Assembly: GCA_965213575.1 (NCBI GenBank)
Contig: CBDBZN010000027.1
Span: 1 to 58,991 of the forward strand
Direction of reading: 5' to 3'
Source: JAUHXS01 sp965213575
GTDB taxonomy: Bacteria; Bacteroidota; Bacteroidia; Chitinophagales; JAUHXS01
DNA: 58,991 nucleotides
Under the pieces are notes generated by a model that saw only the letters and a program-made list of their open reading frames with translations, did not search any database and was not told where the DNA came from. Position numbers and translations under genes: made by a program. The number at the start of each line of letters is the position of its first letter. Within the stretch, counting starts at the first letter, position 1. This document shows, piece after piece, positions 46,167 through 53,761 of this stretch.

Positions 46167-47105
46167 GTGATTGACTTTATTAAAGTAAATGTAGTAGACA
46201 TGAATAGTACTACGTTATTAACTAATCCTTTATTAGATTTTACAACAGGGTTGAACCTTGAGTCAGGAGAAGTGGCTAATACATGTAGTGCATCTTATAA
46301 AGGATTAAAGTTTATCATAAGAAGTAATAATTACATTGAAATTCAAGGCAGCTTACATAAATATTTTAATAACGGAGTTCATAATTATAATGACTTTACA
46401 TTACTTGAATTGCATTCTGTATTAGATGATTTAGCTAATGCATTTCATTTGAATTTAAACAATTGTATTGTAAAAAATATGGAGTTTGGAGTTAATATAA
46501 AACCTCCATTTATAACTTCTAAGATTTTAAATAATTTAATGTTACATAAAGCGTCTAAGTTTTACGATGTACAATTAAAATCTGGAAACTATAAGCAAGC
46601 CCCACATCAACAATATTATGTTAAAATCTATGATAAAGCTAAACAATATCTCCTTTTACAAAACTTAATGAGATATGAATTGAAATTTACTAAATCTTGT
46701 ATTATTAATAAACTAGGTATCACTACTTTAAATGATTTATTAGGTAGTAATTGGATTGAGTTAGTAAAAATACGACTGCTTAGAGAATGGAATCAAATTG
46801 TACTTTTCGATTACAGGCTTTTTAGTATAGATACATTAACAGCTCGTTATAGAAATAAGCTTTCCTATTGGTCTAATCCAAACTATTGGAGTGGACTCAC
46901 TAAGCAATCCCGTTTCAAAGCAAAAAATAGATATTCAAACTTATTAGATGATAATTTTCAAATAAGCTTACACTCTTCAATAGCTATCCTTATCCAAGAA
47001 AAATTTAATGATCTAGCTAAAAAGGGTTACCAATTAACCACTTTTAAGAAAACTAAAAGGTTACCTTTTAACACTTCAAGTATAGGGTTAAATAGTAACC
47101 TCTAA
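46167..47105 (+). CDS. Phage/plasmid-type replication initiation protein
   Basis: The 312-aa protein begins at a GTG (46167). It resembles the replication protein family of filamentous phages and small rolling-circle plasmids (phage II/X type, RstA-like). Shared elements are IEIQGSLHKYFN, FTLLELHSVLDDLANAFH, IVKNMEFGVNIKPPF, YYVKIYDKAKQYLL and LMRYELKFTKS. The paired GSLHKY and late Tyr-Asp-Lys stretches fit a nicking replication enzyme, but I cannot confirm the catalytic Tyr by eye. With an integrase but no relaxase or structural genes, the element may be an integrated replicon or satellite. The 278 bp after it (47106-47383) hold only a doubtful hydrophobic ORF and repeats. Confidence 0.55.
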   Translation: MIDFIKVNVVDMNSTTLLTNPLLDFTTGLNLESGEVANTCSASYKGLKFIIRSNNYIEIQGSLHKYFNNGVHNYNDFTLLELHSVLDDLANAFHLNLNNCIVKNMEFGVNIKPPFITSKILNNLMLHKASKFYDVQLKSGNYKQAPHQQYYVKIYDKAKQYLLLQNLMRYELKFTKSCIINKLGITTLNDLLGSNWIELVKIRLLREWNQIVLFDYRLFSIDTLTARYRNKLSYWSNPNYWSGLTKQSRFKAKNRYSNLLDDNFQISLHSSIAILIQEKFNDLAKKGYQLTTFKKTKRLPFNTSSIGLNSNL

Positions 47106-47303
47106 TTGTTTATTAAACAATGTAATATGTTTGCATTTACGTTATTTAAAGAATGCTTAGAATTGCTGAGGTTTACCAAGGTTGGCATATCATTTGTACA
47201 ATTGAATTTATCACTTATTTTATTACACTCACTATTTATTTACCTAATAAATACAATAGTATATTTACCTAGCTATCTAAAAGCTTTATGAAAGTACTAA
47301 ATT

Positions 47304-47335
47304 GTTAGCATTAGTTAGCATTCTATTTAATGCTA
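47304..47335 (+). promoter_or_regulatory. Tandem and inverted TAGCATT motifs upstream of the RhuM-Fic gene
   Basis: GTTAGCATT occurs twice at a 10-bp period (47304-47312, 47314-47322). The second copy forms an inverted repeat with AATGCTA at 47329-47335. One-turn spacing on the same helix face is what cooperative repressor sites look like. It ends 48 bp before the ATG at 47384. Confidence 0.5.
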
Positions 47336-47383
47336 GTAATTTTTATCCCTTTTTATAAGTATTTATATCTTAGTAGAAATAAT

Positions 47384-48379
47384 ATGACCAGCAAAGGCGA
47401 AATACTACTATACAAAAACCCTAATGGTGAAACAGAATTAGAGGTTAAGCTCGAACAGGAAACTGTTTGGCTAACACAAAGACAAATGAGTGAGGTATTT
47501 GACAAAGAAATACCTACTATTAATGAACATATTAAGAATGTTTTTAAAGATGGCGAACTAGGAGAAAGTTCAACTATTAGGAAATTCCGAATAGTTCAAC
47601 AAGAAGGTAAAAGACAAGTTCAAAGGGAAATTGATCATTATAATTTGGACATGATAATATCAGTTGGCTATCGTGTTAATTCAAAAAGAGGCACACAATT
47701 CCGTATTTGGGCAAATAAAATACTTAAAGATTATTTAGTCAAAGGCTATGCCCTTAATGAAAAGCGACTTAATACAGAATTAAGCCATTATAGAGAACTT
47801 AAAAACGCTATAAAGCTATTAGAAAACACCATTCACCAAAAAAAATTGACAGCAGGAGAAGCTAGTGGCTTATTACAAGTTATTACAGACTATTCTTATG
47901 CTTTAGATATATTAGATCAATACGATCATCAAACGCTTACTATTGACCACACTCAAAAAGCTACTCAAACACAAATAACTTATGAAGATGCTAAGAAAGC
48001 AATAGCAGAACTACAGAAGAAAACTGGAGGTGGTGAGCTATTTGGTAGGGAAAAAGATGATTCTTTCAAAAGCTCTTTAACTAACATTTATCAAACATTT
48101 GACGGTCAAGAACTATATCCAAGCATTGATGAAAAGGCAGCTAACCTACTTTATTTCATAGTTAAAAATCACTCTTTTTCTGATGGTAATAAACGTATTG
48201 CAGCGTTTATATTCATCTGGTTTTTATCTAAAAATCAATACCTATATCATACTGATGGTACAAAGCGTATTGCCGATAACGCTTTAGTTGCTCTCACGCT
48301 TATGATTGCTCAAAGTAATCCCAACGAAAAGGAGATGATTATTAAGGTAATTATCAATTTAATTAATAAGCAGAACTAA
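47384..48379 (+). CDS. RhuM-domain protein fused to a Fic/Doc domain
   Basis: From the ATG at 47384 (MTSKGEILLYKNPNGETELEVKL) the protein has 331 aa. The first half is the RhuM 'virulence' domain, probably DNA-binding: TVWLTQRQMSEVFDKEIPTINEHIKNVF, then DHYNLDMIISVGYRVNSKRGTQFRIWA. A helical linker (about 125-200) follows, then a Fic/Doc domain with HSFSDGNKRIAAF. The NKR ending is that of Doc, which phosphorylates EF-Tu, rather than the GxGR form of AMP-transferring Fic enzymes. No separate antitoxin is adjacent; the RhuM half may restrain the toxin. It is the last gene of the element. A near-identical decayed copy follows at 48527. Confidence 0.85.
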   Translation: MTSKGEILLYKNPNGETELEVKLEQETVWLTQRQMSEVFDKEIPTINEHIKNVFKDGELGESSTIRKFRIVQQEGKRQVQREIDHYNLDMIISVGYRVNSKRGTQFRIWANKILKDYLVKGYALNEKRLNTELSHYRELKNAIKLLENTIHQKKLTAGEASGLLQVITDYSYALDILDQYDHQTLTIDHTQKATQTQITYEDAKKAIAELQKKTGGGELFGREKDDSFKSSLTNIYQTFDGQELYPSIDEKAANLLYFIVKNHSFSDGNKRIAAFIFIWFLSKNQYLYHTDGTKRIADNALVALTLMIAQSNPNEKEMIIKVIINLINKQN

Positions 48380-48404
48380 ACCACATTTTCTAAAAAGCAA
48401 CACT

Positions 48405-48426
48405 TTTTGTACCCTATTTGTACCTC
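48405..48426 (+). repeat. Right-end TTTGTACC direct repeats, candidate arm sites
   Basis: Two tandem 11-bp units (48405-48415 and 48416-48426) match the 42703-42724 pair at 19 of 22 positions. They lie just inside the right boundary repeat. Confidence 0.65.
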
Positions 48427-48463
48427 TTGGTGCTTAATATAATGATTATCAATTATAATTACT

Positions 48464-48488
48464 TTTTGTATAGGAAAATAACCACTAC
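48464..48488 (+). repeat. attR-like repeat (copy of mnmE terminus)
   Basis: It is 23/25 identical to 42564-42588. Read in the mnmE frame it still gives Phe-Cys-Ile-Gly-Lys-stop. The two differences, ATT to ATA and AAG to AAA, are both silent. Sequence upstream of it is not mnmE. Confidence 0.85.
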
Positions 48489-48526
48489 TTATAACATTAT
48501 TAATAAGTTTTTATTTTACATAACAT

Positions 48527-49521
48527 ATGAACAGCAAAGGCGAAATACTACTATACAAAAACCTAATGGTGAAACAGAACTAGAAGTTAAGCTAGAACAA
48601 GAAACTGTTTGGCTAAGTCAGAAACAGATAGCCTCTCTATTAGGTACAGAAGTACCAGCTATTTCTAAGCATATTAGTAATATTTTAGATGACGGTGAAT
48701 TAGAAAAAAATTCAACTGTTTCCAAAATGGAAATAGTTCAAGAAGAAGGAAAGCGTAACGTAAGTCGTAATGTAGATCACTATAGTTTAGATATGATAAT
48801 ATCAGTAGGCTATCGAATAAAATCAAAATTAGGTACTCAATTTCGTATTTGGGCAAATAAAGTACTTAAAGATTATTTAGTTAAAGGTTATGCCCTAAAT
48901 GAAAAGCGTCTTAATACAGAACTAAGCCACTATAGATAACTTAAAAAATACGATAAAGCTATTAGAAAATACCATTCAGCAAAAAGCATTAACAGTAAAC
49001 GAAGCAAGCGGCTTATTACAAGTCATTACAGACTATTCTTATGCTTTAGATATATTAGATCAATATGATCATCAAACGCTCACTATTGACCACACTCAAA
49101 AGGCTACTCAAACACAAATAACTTATGAAGATGCTAAAAAAGCAATAGCAGAACTACAGAAGAAAACTGGAGGTAGTGAGCTATTTGGTCGTCAAAAAGA
49201 TGATTCTTTCAAAAGCTCCTTAAATAACACACATCAAACCTTTGATGGAAAAGAACTATACCCGAGTATAGACGAAAAGGCAGCTAACTGCTTTATTTCA
49301 TAGTTAAAAACCACTCTTTTTCAGATGGCAATAAACAGATAGCAGCTTTTATATTTATTTGGTTCTTGTTTAAGAATAAATACCTATACCATGCTGATGG
49401 TACAATGCGAATTGCTGATAATGCTCTAGTGGCTCTCACGCTTATGATTGCTCAAAGTAATCCCAACGAAAAGGAGATGATCATTAAAGTTATCATCAAT
49501 TTGATCAATAAGCAGAATTAA
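48527..49521 (+). pseudogene. Decayed second RhuM-Fic/Doc gene
   Basis: This is a second copy of the gene at 47384, ending in almost the same bases. It has a missing C near 48561 (…CTATACAAAAACCTAATGG against CCCTAATGG), a nonsense change (TATAGATAACTT against TATAGAGAACTT, 48935-48937), an extra base shortly after and a lost base near 49290. The linker and Fic half are nearly identical to the first copy. The RhuM recognition half differs strongly (QIASLLGTEVPAISKHISNIL against QMSEVFDKEIPTINEHIKNVF). It lies outside the right boundary repeat, so it may be the remnant of an earlier insertion at the same site. Its end overlaps the stop of the next gene by 4 bp. Confidence 0.85.
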
Positions 49522-50021
49522 AATTTTAATTCACTATACCCATTCATATCTACTTTATTACCGGTAATAGCGGCTTTGGCGATATTAAATGACACGATAA
49601 CTTTATTAGCAGTAATATCCCAACAATCTCCATGCGTAGGAGTTATTTTTAATAATGTTAAATTTGGATCTTTTAACCCCAAAGGAAACCACGCTTTGAG
49701 CATATTATTCCACAGTTCTTCTTTTTTAAATTTATTATCGTCTACAGTTATGATGCCGTTTATAGAAGCATATGTATTAGCTGAAGGATTTGAATAAGAC
49801 AAACATACTTCACCTGTTTTTTCTACTTCTTTGACTTTTTTAGAATCATCGTTTGTAAAAAACCAGATGGTGCCATCATAATCAACTCCGGCAGTAGACA
49901 TAGGGCGTGATTGCAACTTACCTTTTGAAGTTTTAGTAGTCATCATTGCGATTTTGACTTCTTTAATAATATCATGTAATTTTTCAATAGCTTCAATATT
50001 TGTGTAAGTATTTTCTGACAT
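49518..50021 (-). CDS. Pyridoxamine 5'-phosphate oxidase-like, general stress protein 26 family
   Basis: The 167-aa split-barrel protein matches the flavin-binding 'general stress protein 26' family: IEAIEKLHDIIKEVKIAMMTTKTSKGKLQSRPMSTAGVDYDGTIWFFTNDDSKKVKEV. Members bind FMN or FAD; the physiological reaction is unknown. The region 50022-50280 upstream (259 bp, up to the divergent next gene) holds no gene I can see. Confidence 0.88.
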   Translation of the reverse strand: MSENTYTNIEAIEKLHDIIKEVKIAMMTTKTSKGKLQSRPMSTAGVDYDGTIWFFTNDDSKKVKEVEKTGEVCLSYSNPSANTYASINGIITVDDNKFKKEELWNNMLKAWFPLGLKDPNLTLLKITPTHGDCWDITANKVIVSFNIAKAAITGNKVDMNGYSELKF

Positions 50022-50280
50022 TTCGTATAATTTTAGTGTTTTAATATTAGTTTCAACTTTTATGCCAAAGCTATATCTGCTGCTATGTAATACAGTTAAT
50101 TAGGATTAAATTAATTTATAAAACAAATTTTATTAATGTGTATTTTTCTTAAAATCAATTTGCTTTAAGATTTGGCTCAATTATTGAATTATTAAATAGC
50201 ATATATATTTATATTTAAAATATTGAACTTATCAGCCTAATGCCATAAATTTGCAATTACAGAACTTACAAATTCCCTAT

Positions 50281-52131
50281 ATGACATTCTTTATACTTAT
50301 AAATCATCTCCGGCATTTCTTATTAAACTTCATTGTATTTAGCTTAATAACAGTAAATGTATCCGCACAATTTGTACAAATTTCATCAGGTACTATTAAA
50401 ACTCTACGAGATATAGAAATATTAGAGAATGGTGTTTTTATAGCTGGAGGAAAGGGGATTATTATCAGAAGTGTAGACAGTAGTTTATCATGGACTACAG
50501 TTAGCTCCGGCTATAATCATGAGCTTTATGAAATTAAATTTCTGGACTCTTTAAATGGTAGGGCTACCGGGGATAATGTGTCTGCTACTAGTGGAACAAT
50601 CTGGTTTTCAACAGATGATGGAGGAATTAGATGGGAGGAAGATTATAGAAATAATCCCCCTACCAAACTTGATGCTAGAGGAATGACAATGAGGCCTAAT
50701 GGTGTTGGTTATGTAGTGGGTACCAATACAGCGTCTGCTTGTGGCAGTGGTTTATGCCCTTTTAAAATATCTCGTACTACTGATTCAGGACGTACTTTTG
50801 TTGATAAAGATTTTCCAATTTTTACCAATAACATAGATTATAGTATATGTGTTGACTTTTTAACAGATAATATAGGCGTTGCAGCAGGCACTAGTGGCCA
50901 AATACATGCTACTATCGACGGAGGTGATAACTGGTTTTCTAGAAATATTCCCGGCCAAAGTTTTGCAAGATATAATGATATAAACATTTTAAATGATTCT
51001 ACTGTTTTTGTAGTTGCCTATAAAGGAATAAATGCAGGCCTTATAGGACATACTCTGAATGGTGGCAATACTTGGGAAACAATTCTTACCGATGAACCAA
51101 TAAATAGGATGAGTTTTATGGATGATCAAAATGCATACGTAGTAGGTGATAATGGCTTAGTGCTTAAAACTACAGATGGTGGTGAGAATTGGATAGCTGT
51201 AAACTCTGGAACGAATAAAAACTTATATGGAATAGCTCATTTATCTGACTCAGTGATTTATATAGTTGGTGAGGACGGCTTAATTTTAACTAATTTATAT
51301 GAAAATATTAATCAGATTGAAGTAGCATTTACGCCATCTACCTTAGAGCCGATTTGTGAGGGAGAAACAGTGAACTTCACAAATGAGACTACAAATGGTA
51401 CAAATTTCAGGTGGTATTTTAATGACTCATTATTCAGTACAGACTCTAATACTTCTTTCACATTTACAAATTCAGGTTCTCATACTATTAAACTAGTAGC
51501 TGACGATGTTGATAATACTGCAATTAGTGATTCGGTAACAACTATTGTAAATGTTATATTAACACCTAATGCGTCATTTACTTATAATAATGATACATTT
51601 ATTATTAATGATAGTATTGCTGACACATTATTATTAACAAATACCTCAACAGATGCATTGGCAGGCAGGACCTACTACTTATGGTCGTTGGATGGAGATA
51701 CGCTTCTTTATACTATGCAAGATACCTTCATCACATATGTAATAACAGATGCAAGTAGATATGATTTTAGATTAATTGTTATGCCGGCATCTAACCCTCA
51801 ATGTAAAGATACTGCTTCACTATCGGTTTATGGTATTAAAGAAGATACTACAGAAATAGATACCACTACATTTATTCGCGATAATTATATTCAAACTATC
51901 TTTATATATCCGAATCCTACTACAGGAAAATTTTCAATAGAAATCCCTGATGTAACCAACTCAATTCAATTAGAAATCTATAATTCAGTTGGGCTGCAAA
52001 TATATTTGCAGCGTCTACAAGCTAAAAAGCGTGCTAATATAGATTTAGAAAATGTTGCAACAGGTATATATTTAGTAAGAATGGTTGGAGAAGAATATGT
52101 TTGGCAACAACAAATAATTATTAGGGAGTAA
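50281..52131 (+). CDS. T9SS-exported YCF48-like beta-propeller protein
   Basis: The start at 50281 opens with a signal peptide (MTFFILINHLRHFLLNFIVFSLITVNVSAQ); an earlier TTG at 50251 adds nothing family-like. About 300 residues of YCF48/sortilin-type propeller follow (ISSGTIKTLRDIEILENGVFIAGGKG, DDGGIRWEEDYR, TDGGENWIAVNSGTNKNLYG). Then come PKD-like Ig domains (CEGETVNFTNETTNGTNFRWYF…). The C-terminus is a type A sorting domain (IFIYPNPTTGKFSIEI … ATGIYLVRM). The protein is expected to be exported by the type IX system and attached to, or released from, the cell surface. Its function is not evident. Confidence 0.88.
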   Translation: MTFFILINHLRHFLLNFIVFSLITVNVSAQFVQISSGTIKTLRDIEILENGVFIAGGKGIIIRSVDSSLSWTTVSSGYNHELYEIKFLDSLNGRATGDNVSATSGTIWFSTDDGGIRWEEDYRNNPPTKLDARGMTMRPNGVGYVVGTNTASACGSGLCPFKISRTTDSGRTFVDKDFPIFTNNIDYSICVDFLTDNIGVAAGTSGQIHATIDGGDNWFSRNIPGQSFARYNDINILNDSTVFVVAYKGINAGLIGHTLNGGNTWETILTDEPINRMSFMDDQNAYVVGDNGLVLKTTDGGENWIAVNSGTNKNLYGIAHLSDSVIYIVGEDGLILTNLYENINQIEVAFTPSTLEPICEGETVNFTNETTNGTNFRWYFNDSLFSTDSNTSFTFTNSGSHTIKLVADDVDNTAISDSVTTIVNVILTPNASFTYNNDTFIINDSIADTLLLTNTSTDALAGRTYYLWSLDGDTLLYTMQDTFITYVITDASRYDFRLIVMPASNPQCKDTASLSVYGIKEDTTEIDTTTFIRDNYIQTIFIYPNPTTGKFSIEIPDVTNSIQLEIYNSVGLQIYLQRLQAKKRANIDLENVATGIYLVRMVGEEYVWQQQIIIRE

Positions 52132-52143
52132 TTGCCTTACTGG

Positions 52144-52197
52144 TTATAAATAAAAAGGGCTGAATGATAAATATCACTCAGCCCTTTTTATTTATAA
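52144..52197. terminator. Strong bidirectional terminator
   Basis: Perfect 20-bp arms (52144-52163 and 52178-52197) include the GC core AGGGCTGA / TCAGCCCT. Runs of A and T flank the core, giving a T tract on both strands. It lies between the convergent T9SS cargo gene and ahcY. Confidence 0.93.
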
Positions 52198-52208
52198 TGA
52201 TCAATCGA

Positions 52209-53525
52209 TTAATATCTGTAGTACTCGGGTTTAAAGGGTCCTTCAACCTCTACACCGATATATTTAGCTTGATCTTCTGATAAAGTTTCCAACTCCACAC
52301 CTATTTTTTCTAAATGCAATCTCGCTACCTTTTCATCTAAATGTTTTGGAAGCATATAAACTTTGTTTTCGTATTGATCATGATTTTTCCAAAGTTCTAA
52401 TTGTGCCAAAACTTGATTAGTGAAAGAGTTTGACATCACAAAAGAAGGATGGCCTGTAGCACAACCAAGGTTTACTAAACGGCCCTCTGCTAATAAAATA
52501 ATATCATTACCATCAATGTTATACAAATCAACCTGAGGTTTGATAGTATCTTTTGTACTACCATAATTTTTGTTTAACCAAGTCACATCAATTTCATTAT
52601 CAAAATGGCCGATGTTACAAACAATAGTTTTGTCTTTCATCATCTTAAAATGTCGGCCAACAATAATATCTTTATTGCCGGTAGTCGTCACCACGATATC
52701 TGCTCTTTTAACCGCATCATCCATTTTCTTGACTTCAAATCCGTCCATCGCAGCTTGTAAAGCACAAATAGGATCAATTTCCGTAACAATTACTCTCGCT
52801 CCTGCCCCTCTCAAAGATTGGGCAGAACCCTTGCCCACGTCGCCATATCCTGCAACAACAGCAACCTTTCCGGCCATCATCACATCTGTAGCTCTTCTAA
52901 TTGCATCTACTAAAGATTCTTTACAACCGTATTTGTTGTCAAACTTTGATTTAGTTACTGAATCGTTAATGTTAATAGCCGGCAGTACTAACGTGCCATT
53001 TTTTTCCCGCTCATATAATCTATGCACACCGGTAGTTGTTTCTTCAGATAAGCCTCTTATATCACCTACTAACTCGGGGTATTTATCTAGCACCATATTA
53101 GTCAAGTCGCCACCATCATCTAAGATCATGTTTAATGGTTTTCTGTCTTCTCCAAAAAATAATGTTTGCTCAATACACCAGTCGAACTCTTTCTCATTCA
53201 TCCCCTTCCAAGCATATACGGAGATTCCTGCATCTGCAATTGCCGCAGCAGCATGATCTTGTGTAGAGAATATGTTACAAGATGACCAAGTTACTTCTGC
53301 ACCAAGTTCTATTAACGTTTCGATTAAAACTGCAGTTTGGATAGTCATGTGTAAACAACCTGCAATGCGGGCTCCTTTTAAAGGTTGCTCTCCTTTATAT
53401 TCTTCTCTCAATGACATTAAGCCGGGCATTTCCGCCTCCGCTAATCTGATTTCTTTTCTCCCGTAATCTGCTAAAGAAATGTCTTTAACTTTATGTTTTT
53501 GATAAGTTTCCACAGCTGTGCTCAT
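52209..53525 (-). CDS. ahcY: S-adenosylhomocysteine hydrolase
   Basis: The NAD-dependent enzyme splits S-adenosylhomocysteine to adenosine and homocysteine, relieving product inhibition of methyltransferases. The 438-aa length is normal. Features include GCLHMTIQTAVLIETL near the N-terminus, the substrate loop …VHRLYEREKNG…, and NINDSVTKSKFDNKYGCKESLVDAI. The NAD site is VVAGYGDVGKGSAQSLRGAGARV, and the end is PFKPEYYRY. Upstream on the minus strand TATTTTTG (53572-53579) matches the -7 consensus, but I see no convincing -33 TTG, so I leave the promoter as likely only. No SAH riboswitch is visible. Confidence 0.97.
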   Translation of the reverse strand: MSTAVETYQKHKVKDISLADYGRKEIRLAEAEMPGLMSLREEYKGEQPLKGARIAGCLHMTIQTAVLIETLIELGAEVTWSSCNIFSTQDHAAAAIADAGISVYAWKGMNEKEFDWCIEQTLFFGEDRKPLNMILDDGGDLTNMVLDKYPELVGDIRGLSEETTTGVHRLYEREKNGTLVLPAININDSVTKSKFDNKYGCKESLVDAIRRATDVMMAGKVAVVAGYGDVGKGSAQSLRGAGARVIVTEIDPICALQAAMDGFEVKKMDDAVKRADIVVTTTGNKDIIVGRHFKMMKDKTIVCNIGHFDNEIDVTWLNKNYGSTKDTIKPQVDLYNIDGNDIILLAEGRLVNLGCATGHPSFVMSNSFTNQVLAQLELWKNHDQYENKVYMLPKHLDEKVARLHLEKIGVELETLSEDQAKYIGVEVEGPFKPEYYRY

Positions 53526-53699
53526 AGTTTTATTTTGATATATAAATGTTTTATTATCGTGATAATTGCAACAAAAATAAGATATTTTGAGGACTTTGTA
53601 AAGGTTTTGATAGATATCTGAGATCAGTGGAACTTTCTCTTGGATAGGAGCTGTTTAATTTATAGCTTTGCTGCTTAGAATCAGTCTAAATAAGACCAA

Positions 53700-53757
53700 T
53701 TAGTTTAGAGTTGAATAGTTTATAATTCATAATTATCAATTCTAAATTATAAACTTA
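53700..53757. repeat. Intergenic AT repeat upstream of sufB
   Basis: AGTTTATAATT (53717-53727) and AATTATAAACT (53745-53755) form an 11-bp inverted repeat, preceded by TAGTTTAGAGTTGA. The same units occur in the sucA-sucB, sufB-sufC and sufC-sufD gaps. It ends 6 bp before the sufB ATG. Confidence 0.7.
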
Positions 53758-53761
53758 ATAC

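Larger units (their letters stand above)
42564..48488 (+). mobile_element. 5.9-kb integrative element in the 3' end of mnmE
   Basis: Two 25-bp direct repeats (42564-42588 and 48464-48488, 23/25 identical, exactly 5,900 bp apart) bound a block of typical mobile-element genes. The left repeat is the natural end of mnmE (TTTTGTATTGGAAAGTAA plus CCACTAC). The right one reads TTTTGTATAGGAAAATAA plus CCACTAC, and both differences are synonymous. Cargo: tyrosine recombinase, a 543-aa unknown, excisionase-like HTH, two small HTH-like proteins, a replication-type protein and a RhuM-Fic protein. SGI1-family islands of Enterobacteria are known to use the same last codons of mnmE. Here the recombinase is damaged, so mobility is doubtful unless the break is a sequencing error. 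Confidence 0.85.

Noticed and set aside
47106..47291. 61-aa hydrophobic ORF after the replication-type gene
   Set aside because: It has only a TTG start, no ribosome site and biased, AT-driven composition; I do not call it a gene.
42703..48426. ATTTGTACCTC repeats as the actual insertion boundaries
   Set aside because: The mnmE-terminus repeats lie outside them, agree better (23/25) and explain the target site; the shorter repeats fit accessory sites.
48418..48939. ORF giving the second RhuM copy a different N-terminus
   Set aside because: The first 47 residues come from reading the boundary region and attR-like repeat in a shifted frame; alignment with the first copy shows the true start at 48527.
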